Source: Cellvibrionales bacterium
GTDB taxonomy: Bacteria; Pseudomonadota; Gammaproteobacteria; Pseudomonadales; JAHEGP01
Reading direction: 5' to 3'
NCBI GenBank assembly: GCA_024645065.1
Contig: JAHEGP010000047.1
Location: forward strand, 1 to 15,725
DNA: 15,725 nt
Of the stretch, positions 7,692 to 15,135 are shown one piece after another. A program made the translations under genes and the position numbers. Within the stretch, counting starts at the first letter, position 1; the number at the start of each line of letters is the position of its first letter. The notes below the pieces were generated by a model. The model made no database searches and was not told where the DNA came from. It saw only the letters and a program-made list of their open reading frames with translations.

Positions 7692-8150
7692 TTAGGACGC
7701 TACCTCTGCAGCGGCTTGCTTCGCTGCGTTAGTTGCCTTACTTGCCGCTGCCTTGGCCCTGGTTTTGGCCTTGGCTTTGGTTTTGCTTGGAGCCTTTTTT
7801 CTGCTCGCTCCGGGAACCAGCTTTTCCCTGACCGAGCTGAAATTGCTGCGCAATTCCTTGATGCGGTCTTCCAGTTTCATCTCCTTGGTGAAACCGAAGT
7901 CCCTGATGAATCTACCGGCGTCTTTCTGCGCATCCTTGATCCGTTTTTCAGCGCTTTTATGGACCTGCTCACCGCGCTTCACCAACTCCTTGAACAGACC
8001 GTCGCGCTTGTCACTAATCTCTTCGACTTTCTCTTCGAGAGTCTCGTAGATTTTGTCGTACATGCCGAGATTGGCAAGATAGAGATCCTTGGCGATATCG
8101 CTCAATTTCTCTGTCTTTATCTCTTTCTTGGCAGCTTTTTTAGTTGCCAT
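7692..8150 (-). CDS. Phasin family protein with basic Ala/Lys-rich tail (PhaI/PhaF-like)
   Basis: Phasins coat polyhydroxyalkanoate granules and steer their number, size and placement. This 152-residue protein has a charged, strongly amphipathic helical N-domain (about 12-110) with LYLANLGMYDKIYE (23-36), the position and pattern of the family signature in Pseudomonas PhaF/PhaI (xxLAGLGAYxx), followed by heptad-like helices that could form a coiled coil. Residues 113-152 are a histone-H1-like tail of Ala, Lys, Arg and Ser (TKAKAKTRAKAAASKA at 124-139). PhaF of Pseudomonas carries a much longer tail of this kind that binds DNA; PhaI has none, so this protein is intermediate. The N-terminus is also Lys-rich (MATKKAAKKE). 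The ATG at 8150 is set by AGGAG six to seven bases upstream; a longer in-frame form from 8264 has no family resemblance. The gene is single, closed by a strong terminator, and followed by a phaD-like gene. A nucleoid protein unrelated to PHA is the main alternative. Confidence 0.82.
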   Translation of the reverse strand: MATKKAAKKEIKTEKLSDIAKDLYLANLGMYDKIYETLEEKVEEISDKRDGLFKELVKRGEQVHKSAEKRIKDAQKDAGRFIRDFGFTKEMKLEDRIKELRSNFSSVREKLVPGASRKKAPSKTKAKAKTRAKAAASKATNAAKQAAAEVAS

Positions 8151-8194
8151 GGATGTCTCCTGCCAGTGTTGTATGATCGTTAATTTAGGGAATA

Positions 8195-8222
8195 ATTCTA
8201 GAAAGGTCATACTAAAATACAG
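8195..8222 (-). promoter_or_regulatory. Possible phasin promoter
   Basis: On the minus strand a TAGAAT hexamer (8195-8200, five of six to TATAAT) stands 16 bp after CTGTAT (8217-8222), a poor -35. It would give a leader of about 40 bases before the phasin ATG. The -10 overlaps the perfect palindrome TTCTAGAA (8196-8203). The surrounding sequence is AT-richer than the flanks, as expected of a promoter, but the -35 match is weak. Confidence 0.25.
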
Positions 8223-8232
8223 TCCGGCCCAA

Positions 8233-8307
8233 GCGGTAGCCTGCGGCTGTGGTTGCCCGGCCATCCCGTGGTGACCATTTTGATGGTGTCGTGCACCGGG
8301 CTACCGC
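8233..8307. repeat. Widely spaced 9-bp inverted repeat in the divergent intergenic region
   Basis: GCGGTAGCC at 8233-8241 is the exact reverse complement of GGCTACCGC at 8299-8307, with 57 bp between. Within the interval lies a smaller inverted repeat, ACCAT-TTTG-ATGGT (about 8274-8287). The right arm falls inside the loop of the second inverted repeat at 8292-8322, so the two structures are mutually exclusive. It may be paired operator sites bridged by a regulator, or chance in a GC-rich stretch. Confidence 0.4.
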
Positions 8308-8322
8308 GCGCTAACCGGTGCA
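8292..8322. repeat. Inverted repeat, candidate operator or stem-loop
   Basis: TGCACCGG (8292-8299) and CCGGTGCA (8315-8322) are perfect inverted arms of 8 bp around 15 bases that are themselves GC-rich. There is no T-run on either side, so a terminator is unlikely. The element ends 40 bp before the likely -10 of the efflux operon and about 140 bp upstream of the phasin ATG, a good place for a regulator site. TetR proteins such as PhaD bind inverted repeats, but which protein would bind here is not shown by the sequence. Confidence 0.45.
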
Positions 8323-8337
8323 GGAGCTGTAATTTGT

Positions 8338-8367
8338 TTCTCAAGCAGTGTCGTCGACTGGCATAAT
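8338..8367 (+). promoter_or_regulatory. Candidate promoter of the efflux operon
   Basis: TGGCATAAT at 8359-8367 is an extended -10 (TGn plus CATAAT, five of six). The -35 is weak: TTCTCA at 8338-8343, 18 bp away. It would give a leader of about 135 bases before the ATG at 8508. That leader contains an AGGAGG (8392-8397) with no start codon in range. I see nothing else recognisable in the 357 bases between the phasin and the membrane fusion protein gene beyond the elements listed separately. Confidence 0.38.
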
Positions 8368-8507
8368 CCATGGGTGGCTAATATTCGTAACAGGAGGGCT
8401 GGTCCGGCGCTGCGAGGCTTTGGCGCTAGCCGTCACCGCTGTGGGGCCCCGAAAGCCCGGTGGGTGGGGCTGGTCGGCATTTCGCTGGACACAACAAAGG
8501 CATTGAG

Positions 8508-9692
8508 ATGATTTTGGAGAATCGTGGCTGGCTGACCACCGCGTTGGTGCTAACTGTTGGCCTCGGTGTTGCGGCGTTTCTATTTGTTGGAAAACCGCAG
8601 CCTGAACGAGAGCCTGAGGCGCCACTGCCCGCGCCCGCTGCCGAGTTCGTCACCCTGAGCCCCTCGCGGATGAAGCTTGCGGTTAACACCCAGGGTACAG
8701 TGCAACCGCGCCGGCAGATCGACCTTGTCGCCCAGGTGGGCGGCAAAGTGGAAGCGACGGCAAGCGGGTTTGCGGAGGGCGATTTCTTTCCGTCGGGCGA
8801 AGTTCTGGTGCAATTGGAGCAACAGGATTATCGTTTCGCTATAGAGCGTGCAAAGGCCAGGGTGGCGGATGCCAGGCAACTGTTGGCGTTGGAAAAAGGT
8901 CGGGTGCGCCAGGCAAAAAGAGAGTGGCGCGAGCTGGGCGACCGGGATGCCAACGAGTTATTTTTGCGCGTTCCCCAGCTGGCAAGTGCCGAGGCGGCGC
9001 TGAGAGCAGCCCGGGCCGATCTGGCACAGGCTGAGCTGGAATTGAAGCGCACCGCTGTCACTGCGCCATTCGACGGCCGCATCCTGCAAACGATGGTCGA
9101 TGTCGGCCAGTTTGTGGTACCCGGTTCTCCGGTGGCGCGGATCTACAGCACCAAGGCAGTTGAGATCAGGCTGCCACTCACTGACCGGCAGGTGGGGCTG
9201 CTTGACCTCAATTTGCACCCCGGCGAAAGCGCGACCGAACAGCCAATCCCGGTGCAGATCATGGGCAGGCTGGGCGGCAGGGACTGGCAGTGGCAGGGCA
9301 GAATCACCCGCACTGATGCAACGATCGACACCCGCAGCAGGACACTTTTCGCGGTTGCCGAGATTGAAGATCCATTCGTGGTCGATGAGCCCAGTGGCAG
9401 GCCACCCTTGTTGATTGGCCAATTTGTACGGGCGCGAATATCAGGCCGCGCACAGGATAACGTAATTGCTATACCGCGCGGAGCATTGCGGCCGCAGGAC
9501 AGGATCTGGCTGCTGGGTCCGGACGATCGGCTGCTGCTCAAAACCATCAGCGTACTGCAGGCCGATGAGCAGCATATTCTGGTACAGGGTGATTTTAGTG
9601 ATCCGGTCAAGCTTATTGTCTCGCCCCTGACCATGGCGGTGCCCGGTATGCGCCTGGATCCGAGGCCAGCCGCGGTTGCGGTGGGAGAGTAG
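8508..9692 (+). CDS. RND efflux periplasmic adaptor (membrane fusion protein, HlyD/AcrA family)
   Basis: A 394-residue adaptor that would connect the downstream RND pump to an outer-membrane channel. It has an uncleaved-looking N-terminal membrane segment (about 10-27) with no lipobox, then the first lipoyl/barrel-sandwich half (about 62-110, with VAQVGGKV), a coiled-coil hairpin (about 111-180, rich in Ala, Arg, Glu and Gln), the second lipoyl half with the family mark TAVTAPFDGRI (182-192) and VDVGQFVVPGSPV, and a beta-barrel and membrane-proximal domain to the end. The ATG at 8508 has AAGG seven bases upstream; a GTG at 8460 would add 16 residues without family character. The RND gene follows after three bases, so the two are surely one operon. 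The class is firm; the substrate is unknown. No outer-membrane factor gene is near, so a shared TolC-like channel is inferred. Confidence 0.93.
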   Translation: MILENRGWLTTALVLTVGLGVAAFLFVGKPQPEREPEAPLPAPAAEFVTLSPSRMKLAVNTQGTVQPRRQIDLVAQVGGKVEATASGFAEGDFFPSGEVLVQLEQQDYRFAIERAKARVADARQLLALEKGRVRQAKREWRELGDRDANELFLRVPQLASAEAALRAARADLAQAELELKRTAVTAPFDGRILQTMVDVGQFVVPGSPVARIYSTKAVEIRLPLTDRQVGLLDLNLHPGESATEQPIPVQIMGRLGGRDWQWQGRITRTDATIDTRSRTLFAVAEIEDPFVVDEPSGRPPLLIGQFVRARISGRAQDNVIAIPRGALRPQDRIWLLGPDDRLLLKTISVLQADEQHILVQGDFSDPVKLIVSPLTMAVPGMRLDPRPAAVAVGE

Positions 9693-9698
9693 CCCTTG
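9683..9698 (+). promoter_or_regulatory. RBS and TTG start of the RND permease
   Basis: GGGAG at 9683-9687, inside the last codons of the adaptor gene, stands eight bases before TTG at 9696-9698. No ATG or GTG nearby gives the conserved start of the protein (SRIVQWFVHNPIAANLL), so TTG is very probably the true initiator. The stop of the adaptor gene lies between RBS and start, suggesting translational coupling and a lower yield of permease than of adaptor. Confidence 0.75.
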
Positions 9699-12600
9699 AG
9701 TCGCATTGTCCAGTGGTTTGTCCACAACCCTATCGCCGCCAACCTGTTGATGCTTATTACCATCGTTATGGGTCTGTATACATTCCCGTTGGTGCCCAAG
9801 CAGTTTTTTCCCGAGCGAGAACTGGACACGATACTGGTCAGCGTGGTTTACCCGGGTGCGGGCCCCTCCGAAATTGAGCAGCAGGTTTGTATCCGTATTG
9901 AAGAGGCGATTCAGGACCTCGATGGAGTCGAGCGGGTCATCGCCACTGCCAGGGAAGGTCTCGGAGAGGTTCGCATCGAAGTCGAGGGTGACTATGACTC
10001 CCTGCGCCTGCTCAATGAGGTCAAGAGTCGCGTCGATGCCATCACCAGTTTTCCGGTCGACGCCGAGCGGCCGCAGGTCAATGAAGTCCTCTGGCAATCA
10101 CTGTTGATCAGCGTTGCCATTGCCGGTGATATTGGCGAGGCCAACCTGAAGGAGCTCGGGGAGCAGTTGCGGGATGACCTGGCGGCGCTGCCCGAGGTCC
10201 AGTTGGTAGACCTGAGGGAGCCGCGCAAGTACGAGATCGGCATCGAGGTGTCTGAGCTCGACCTGCGCCGCTACGGCTTGCGGTTCGACGATGTGGTCAA
10301 TGCCGTCAGGGGATCATCGCTGAACCTGCCGGCGGGTAAGTTGCGAACTGCGGGAGGCGATATCCAGTTGCAAACCCGCGGGCAGGCCTATGTCGCCGCT
10401 GATTTCGAGTCGATTGTGATTCTGGGCAACGAGGATGGTACCCGGGTATTGTTGGGCGATGTCGCTACCGTGAAAGACGGTTTTGAAGAGAGTGATATCG
10501 TTGCCCGTTTCGATGACAAGCCATTCCTCAGGCTCGATATTTACAGCACCTCGAAGCCGGACATACTCAAAACCAGCGAGGCAGTGTATCGCTGGGTCGA
10601 GCAACAGCAACCGCGCCTGCCCATGGGGGTAGAGGCGGCAATCTGGCGCGACCAGTCCCTGTCTTTCAAAGCCCGCCTTAGCACCCTGATTAACAACGGT
10701 CTCGGCGGCCTGGCATTGGTTTTCATCGTCTTGCTCCTGTTCCTGCGACCACTGCTGGCATTCTGGGTCTGCGTGGGTATCGCGGTGGCTTTCCTGGGTG
10801 CCATCTGGCTGCTGCCAGCTACCGGCGCCTCACTGAATACCATCGCCCTGTTTGCATTCATTCTGATCCTCGGCATTATCGTCGACGATGCCATTATTGT
10901 CGGGGAATCGATTTATGCAGCGCAGTCCCGGGGCCTGCAAGGTGCTGAGGGTGCGGTAGAGGGTGCAGTTGGCGTGATGAAGCCGGTCTGGTTTGCGGTG
11001 ATCACGACCATGCTGTTTTTTGGCGCTTTCTTTTTGCTCCCCGATGATACCCCCGAGGCCCGTCAAATAGCCTGGGTGGTGGTGCTGGCCCTTGGCTTCT
11101 CGCTGGTCGAGTGTATGTTCATCTTACCGGCGCACCTGGCGCACATGGGCCCGGAGGAGCCCGGTAAATGGCGCTGGCTCGCTGGCCTGGAGCGAACTCG
11201 AGAGCGCTTTGCCCGTGGTATGGAGCAGTTTGCCAACGCAGTCTACCAACCCTTTTTGCAGCGCTGCATGCGGCGAAGGAACCTGACCCTGGTCAGTTTC
11301 CTGATGGCGTTGTTGATCACTATCGCTATCTACAGCGGGGGCTGGCTGGGCGCGAGTTTTTTCCCCAGGGTATCGGTCGATTACCTGGTGGGCCGGGTAA
11401 CCATGCATGAGGGCAGCCCATTCAGCCAGACCGAACAGGTCCTGGAGCACCTGGAGGCTGCCGCGTTGCGGCTCAAGCAGGAGGTAAATACCGATGACGA
11501 TGAGCCCGTGATTGTACACGTGGAATCCCTTGCTGCGAAAGATTGGGTGGGGGTAACGATTGGCCTGGGCGAGAGCGAACATCGGGATATATCGGCAGCA
11601 CAGCTCAAGCAGCGCTGGCAGGAATACATCGGTGAATTGCCGGATGTAAAGGATTTCGACATCCGCTATACCATCGGCCACGGTGGCAAGGATATCGAGT
11701 TTGAGCTCGCTGCCCCGGACCTGGAGACACTGCGAGAGGCTGCCGCTGAAGTCAAGCAGCAGCTGGCTCGCTTTCCCGGCGTTTTCAATATTCGCGATAG
11801 TCTCGATAACCCCAGCCCCGAGATCGAGCTTCGTTTGAAGCCCCTTGCAGAAAACCTGGGTGTCAGCCTCGCCGATCTTGCGCGCCAGGTTCGCCGCGGC
11901 TTTTATGGTGAGGAAGTACAGCGCATCCCGCGCCTGCGCGAGGATGTGAAGGTTATGGTGCGCTATCCCTATGCGGAACGGGATGCCGTGAATTTTCTCG
12001 AGGACATGCGGATTCGCGCTCCGGACGGGCGCGAAATACCGTTTGAGGCGCTGGCGGAAATACACTACGTTCCCGGATATACAAAGATCGATCGGGTGAA
12101 CGGGCGTCGGGTATCGACCGTCACCGCCGAGACAGAGCAAGGCCATGACCCCGGCGCAGTGGTTGCCAGCCTGCTGCGCGAGCAGCGCCCCGCTTTGCAG
12201 GATCGTTATCCCGGCTTCGATATCCGGGTGGAGGGGAGGCAACAGCAGCGCCGGGAGTTCCTGACCCAGATGAAACGCCTCATGATAGGCACTACGCTGG
12301 TTGTTTTCGGCATGATGGCCATTGTCTTCAGGTCCTACTGGCAGCCGCTTCTGATCCTGGTGGCGATTCCCTTCGGCTATATGGGCGCCGTTGTCGGGCA
12401 TCTCGCTTTCGGCCGGGAAATGAGCATGTTTTCCCTGTTGGGGATCATAGCCTGTGCCGGGGTGGTGATTAACGACAACCTGGTATTGATTGACCGGGTC
12501 AATTACCTCAGGGCCAGGGGTTGCTCACTTTGGGATGCACTGTTGCAGGGCGGGAGGGATCGCTTCAGGCCAATTGTGCTGACCTCGGTAACCACCTTCG

Positions 12601-12812
12601 TCGGTTTGCTGCCGATTACCCTCGAGCGCAGTGTTCAGGCGCAATTCCTGATTCCAATGGTGCTTTCGCTGACCTTTGGTGTTCTGTTTGCGACCCTGGT
12701 GACACTGCTGTTCGTGCCGTGTTTGTATCTTTTTTGTGACGCGGTGGGGAGCTGGTTGCGTCGCTGGTTTGGCGGGCCAGCCGCAAACCGGGGCACTCAA
12801 CGCGAAGCCTGA
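9696..12812 (+). CDS. RND-family efflux permease (AcrB/MdtC-like superfamily)
   Basis: A 1038-residue inner-membrane proton antiporter. The typical N-terminus (SRIVQWFVHNPIAANLLML) leads into the first membrane helix. Two periplasmic loops follow the first and seventh helices, the first containing YPGAGPSEIEQQV. The proton-relay pair is kept as Asp397-Asp398 in GIIVDDAIIVGE of the fourth helix. At the position of the essential AcrB Lys940 (tenth helix) there is Asn926, in GVVINDNLVLIDRV; this ND variant occurs in a large group of proteobacterial RND proteins related to AcrB but functionally little studied. The second half shows the usual repeat (FRSYWQPLLILVAIPFG, then RFRPIVLTSVTTFVGLLP). 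Length is normal and uninterrupted. It starts at TTG and follows the adaptor by three bases. Likely cargo is hydrophobic or amphiphilic compounds, but nothing in the sequence names it; heavy-metal (CusA-type) marks are not evident. Confidence 0.95.
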   Translation: MSRIVQWFVHNPIAANLLMLITIVMGLYTFPLVPKQFFPERELDTILVSVVYPGAGPSEIEQQVCIRIEEAIQDLDGVERVIATAREGLGEVRIEVEGDYDSLRLLNEVKSRVDAITSFPVDAERPQVNEVLWQSLLISVAIAGDIGEANLKELGEQLRDDLAALPEVQLVDLREPRKYEIGIEVSELDLRRYGLRFDDVVNAVRGSSLNLPAGKLRTAGGDIQLQTRGQAYVAADFESIVILGNEDGTRVLLGDVATVKDGFEESDIVARFDDKPFLRLDIYSTSKPDILKTSEAVYRWVEQQQPRLPMGVEAAIWRDQSLSFKARLSTLINNGLGGLALVFIVLLLFLRPLLAFWVCVGIAVAFLGAIWLLPATGASLNTIALFAFILILGIIVDDAIIVGESIYAAQSRGLQGAEGAVEGAVGVMKPVWFAVITTMLFFGAFFLLPDDTPEARQIAWVVVLALGFSLVECMFILPAHLAHMGPEEPGKWRWLAGLERTRERFARGMEQFANAVYQPFLQRCMRRRNLTLVSFLMALLITIAIYSGGWLGASFFPRVSVDYLVGRVTMHEGSPFSQTEQVLEHLEAAALRLKQEVNTDDDEPVIVHVESLAAKDWVGVTIGLGESEHRDISAAQLKQRWQEYIGELPDVKDFDIRYTIGHGGKDIEFELAAPDLETLREAAAEVKQQLARFPGVFNIRDSLDNPSPEIELRLKPLAENLGVSLADLARQVRRGFYGEEVQRIPRLREDVKVMVRYPYAERDAVNFLEDMRIRAPDGREIPFEALAEIHYVPGYTKIDRVNGRRVSTVTAETEQGHDPGAVVASLLREQRPALQDRYPGFDIRVEGRQQQRREFLTQMKRLMIGTTLVVFGMMAIVFRSYWQPLLILVAIPFGYMGAVVGHLAFGREMSMFSLLGIIACAGVVINDNLVLIDRVNYLRARGCSLWDALLQGGRDRFRPIVLTSVTTFVGLLPITLERSVQAQFLIPMVLSLTFGVLFATLVTLLFVPCLYLFCDAVGSWLRRWFGGPAANRGTQREA

Positions 12813-12840
12813 CGGACTGCCCTCGGTTGAATGCCCCGGT
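12787..12840. repeat. Long imperfect stem-loop between convergent RND and pckA genes
   Basis: Arms of 15 bp (12787-12801 and 12826-12840) pair with a single mismatch: ACCGGGGCACTCAAC against the reverse complement ACCGGGGCATTCAAC. In the minus-strand RNA the odd pair becomes a G-U wobble, so the stem is complete; in the plus-strand RNA it is C-A. The loop is 24 bases. The left arm includes the last codons of the RND gene. No T-run follows on either strand, so it is not a classical intrinsic terminator. It could block convergent polymerases or protect the 3' ends of both messages. Confidence 0.7.
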
Positions 12841-12884
12841 GCGGGACGGGAGCAGTTACACCCGCCGCCAACCCCGGAGATGGT

Positions 12885-14441
12885 TTAGTCGGCCCTGGGG
12901 CCCGAGGCAATAATATCGTCCGAAATATCGAAGGAGGCAATGTTCTTCTGGAACAGCTTTGCCAGTTTACGCGCTTGCTCGTCGTACCCGGAGGGGTCGC
13001 CCCAGGCGTCGCGGGGGTTGACAAATTTTTGTGGCACTCCCGGAATTGACTTCGGTATATCGAGATTGAGTATCTCCAGATGCTCAGTTTCGATGCCGTC
13101 CAGCTGGCCATTCTGCGCCGCGGCCACGACAGCCCGGGTAACAGGAATCGGGAAGCGCTTGCCTTTGTCCCCCGAGCCGCCGGTCCAGCCGGTGTTGATC
13201 AGGTAAACCTTGCTGTTGAAGTCGGCAACCCGCTTCATCAGCAAATCGGCATACACAGCGGCCGGTCGAGGCATAAACGGTGCCCCGAAACAGGTGGAGA
13301 AGGTGGGGTGGATGCCGGCCTCGGCGCCAACTTCGGTGGAGCCAACCCGGGCGGTGTAGCCCGACAGAAAATGGAACGCCGCCGCCTCCTTGGACAGTAT
13401 TGCGACCGGTGGCAGTACTCCGGATACGTCACAGGTCAGAAAGATAACCGTTTTGGGTTCGCCAGCGCTATTTTCCGGCACCCGTTTCGCAACGTGCTCC
13501 AGCGGATAGCTGCAGCGACCGTTCTCGGTCAGTCCGGTATCGTCGTAATCGGCGATGCGAGAATCGGGATCAACCGCTACGTTTTCGACGATGGCGCCAA
13601 AATCAATGGCATCCCAGATAACCGGCTCGTTTTCGTGGCTCAGGTTGATCGTCTTGGCATAGCAGCCACCCTCGATATTGAACACCGACCCTTTGGACCA
13701 GCCATGCTCGTCATCGCCGATGAGAAATCGCTCCGGATCTGCAGACAGCGTGGTTTTTCCCGTGCCGGACAGGCCAAAGAACAGCGCTGTATCGCCTTGC
13801 TCGCCGACATTGGCAGAGCAATGCATGGGCATGACGTCTTTTTCCGGCAGCAGGAAGTTTTGCACCGAGAACATCGCTTTCTTCATTTCGCCGGCGTAGC
13901 GCATCCCAGCCAGCAATACCTTGCGCTGGGCAAAGTTGACCAGCACGACGCCGTCAGAGTTGGTGCCATCGCGCTGGGGTTCACAGACAAAGCCCGCCGC
14001 ATTGAGTATCTGCCACTCCGCTTTTTCCCCGGGATTGTAGCTGTCGGGGCGAATAAACATGTTGCGGCCAAACAAATTTTGCCAGGCGGTTTCGGTGGCT
14101 ACGTTGACCGGAATATAGTGCTCATCATGGGCGCCGACATGCAACTCCTGGACGTAGTAGTTCTTGCCAGCCAGATAGTTTGCAACCCGCTCCCACAGTG
14201 CATCGAATTTTTCCGGCTCGAAAGGACGGTTGACCGGCCCCCAGTCGATAGCGCCTTCACTGCCGGGTTCGCGAACAATGAAACGATCTGCCGGTGAGCG
14301 GCCTGTGCGCTTCCCGGTGGTCACTGCCAGCGCACCTGTGTCTGTCAGAAAACCTTCGCCATTGGCCAGCGCTTGCTCAACAAGCTGGGCTGAACTCAGG
14401 TTCTTGTGTACCGTGATGTTGCTGTCGATCGGGTTGTTCAT
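12885..14441 (-). CDS. pckA: Phosphoenolpyruvate carboxykinase (ATP)
   Basis: A 518-residue ATP-type PEP carboxykinase (oxaloacetate + ATP to PEP + ADP + CO2), the entry step of gluconeogenesis from acids, in the cytoplasm. Motifs in order: TGKRTGRSPADRF (42-54), the oxaloacetate-binding RYAGEMKK (181-188), metal-binding MHCSANVGEQGD (206-217), the P-loop GLSGTGKTT (223-231), and kinase-2 LIGDDEHGW (240-248). All key residues seem present and the length is within the family's range. The ATG at 14441 has AGGAA seven bases upstream; a start at 14498 would add 19 unconserved residues. It is the first gene after hslR on the same strand but 268 bp apart, with its own likely promoter, so it is probably transcribed alone. 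It faces the RND gene across a stem-loop. Gluconeogenesis fits the acyl-CoA and PHA themes of the window, though only loosely. Confidence 0.97.
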   Translation of the reverse strand: MNNPIDSNITVHKNLSSAQLVEQALANGEGFLTDTGALAVTTGKRTGRSPADRFIVREPGSEGAIDWGPVNRPFEPEKFDALWERVANYLAGKNYYVQELHVGAHDEHYIPVNVATETAWQNLFGRNMFIRPDSYNPGEKAEWQILNAAGFVCEPQRDGTNSDGVVLVNFAQRKVLLAGMRYAGEMKKAMFSVQNFLLPEKDVMPMHCSANVGEQGDTALFFGLSGTGKTTLSADPERFLIGDDEHGWSKGSVFNIEGGCYAKTINLSHENEPVIWDAIDFGAIVENVAVDPDSRIADYDDTGLTENGRCSYPLEHVAKRVPENSAGEPKTVIFLTCDVSGVLPPVAILSKEAAAFHFLSGYTARVGSTEVGAEAGIHPTFSTCFGAPFMPRPAAVYADLLMKRVADFNSKVYLINTGWTGGSGDKGKRFPIPVTRAVVAAAQNGQLDGIETEHLEILNLDIPKSIPGVPQKFVNPRDAWGDPSGYDEQARKLAKLFQKNIASFDISDDIIASGPRAD

Positions 14442-14545
14442 GCAATCGTTCCTGTTGTGCGCAGTTGCCGAGAAAACGCCACCGCTGGCCTTGTGCACCT
14501 GTAGATGCCAGAGCGCGGCACGGGTGATCGAAAATATGGGGCGCT

Positions 14546-14575
14546 ATTATGGCAAAAAAAGTCGGCCGAAGTAAG
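14546..14575 (-). promoter_or_regulatory. Candidate pckA promoter (extended -10)
   Basis: On the minus strand, TGCCATAAT (14546-14554) is an extended -10 with five of six hexamer bases. It is preceded by a run of seven Ts (14554-14560 region) and a poor -35, TTACTT about 17 bp upstream. Transcription would begin near 14539, giving a leader of about 100 bases. The rest of the 268-bp gap (14442-14709) shows no gene; the only other structure is the inverted repeat at its far end. Confidence 0.45.
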
Positions 14576-14678
14576 GCAAGCCGTTTGATTCGGTATTAGC
14601 GCACTGAACGCCCACTGGAATTTCGGCGAGGCCTGCAAACCGTTCGAACTGTCATCCTGGCGGCCGGTCTCTCTCGCG

Positions 14679-14711
14679 AGTACCGGGTCGTTGGTACTGT
14701 CAGCCGGTACT
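14679..14711. repeat. Inverted repeat at the 3' end of hslR
   Basis: AGTACCGG (14679-14686) and CCGGTACT (14704-14711) are exact 8-bp inverted arms around 17 bases; a further GGTACT copy (14693-14698) in the loop can pair alternatively with the left arm. The right arm overlaps the hslR stop codon. No T-run follows on the minus strand, so if it ends the hslR message it does so without the classical tail. Confidence 0.45.
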
Positions 14712-15135
14712 ACTCCTCCCGATAGCGATTCTTGAAGCGGTGTATCAGTCGCCGGTCCCTTTTGTGGGGGCGCCCGCCCGGTTGCTTGGCGCCGGCATTA
14801 GCGGCTCGCCGGTTTGCCGCCTCCTGCTCCCGCTGCAGCAGACTTGCCTCGGTTTCGCGATACAGGTGGCTGGCGACGCTGGCCGGCCCCCGCTGGTCGG
14901 ACAGCGCCATGACCTCGACGGTCATCTGCTGTTGGCCGCGTCGAATGCGCAGCAATGCTCCAACGCTGACCTCCTTGCTGACCTTGCAGCGAGCGCCGTC
15001 GAAATGGACTTTGCCACCTTCGATCGCCTGTTTTGCCAGACTGCGGGTCTTGAAGAAGCGGGCGGCCCACAGCCATTTGTCGAGTCTGACCTTTAGCGGC
15101 TGGTCTCCCGGCTGTGCTGGCTTGCCATCGCTCAT
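14710..15135 (-). CDS. hslR: Ribosome-associated heat shock protein Hsp15 (S4 domain)
   Basis: A 141-residue RNA-binding protein. In E. coli Hsp15 binds free 50S subunits carrying a stalled nascent chain and helps recycle them. The S4 domain spans about residues 14-80, opening with VRLDKWLWAARFFKTRSLA, followed by AIEGGKVHFDG. The end is basic, with GGRPHKRDRRLIHRFKN as in the Hsp15 family. Length is close to the E. coli protein. The start codon overlaps the stop of the yrfG-like gene in an ATGA, and no clear RBS precedes it, so translation is probably coupled. In E. coli the order is yrfG-hslR-hslO-pckA as I recall; the first pair is kept here, while hslO does not follow. Confidence 0.93.
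   Translation of the reverse strand: MSDGKPAQPGDQPLKVRLDKWLWAARFFKTRSLAKQAIEGGKVHFDGARCKVSKEVSVGALLRIRRGQQQMTVEVMALSDQRGPASVASHLYRETEASLLQREQEAANRRAANAGAKQPGGRPHKRDRRLIHRFKNRYREE

Noticed and set aside
8392..8397. AGGAGG in the leader of the efflux operon, perhaps for a leader peptide
   Set aside because: No ATG, GTG or TTG follows at a usable distance; only a CTG opens a frame, ending next to the adaptor ATG, which is too weak to claim.
11124..12401. 425-codon open frame on the minus strand inside the RND gene
   Set aside because: It lies wholly antisense to a clear RND permease, has no recognisable domain or RBS, and is explained by GC-rich codon use.
13080..14297. 405-codon open frame on the plus strand inside pckA
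   Set aside because: Antisense to a well-conserved enzyme, with no family resemblance; a shadow frame.
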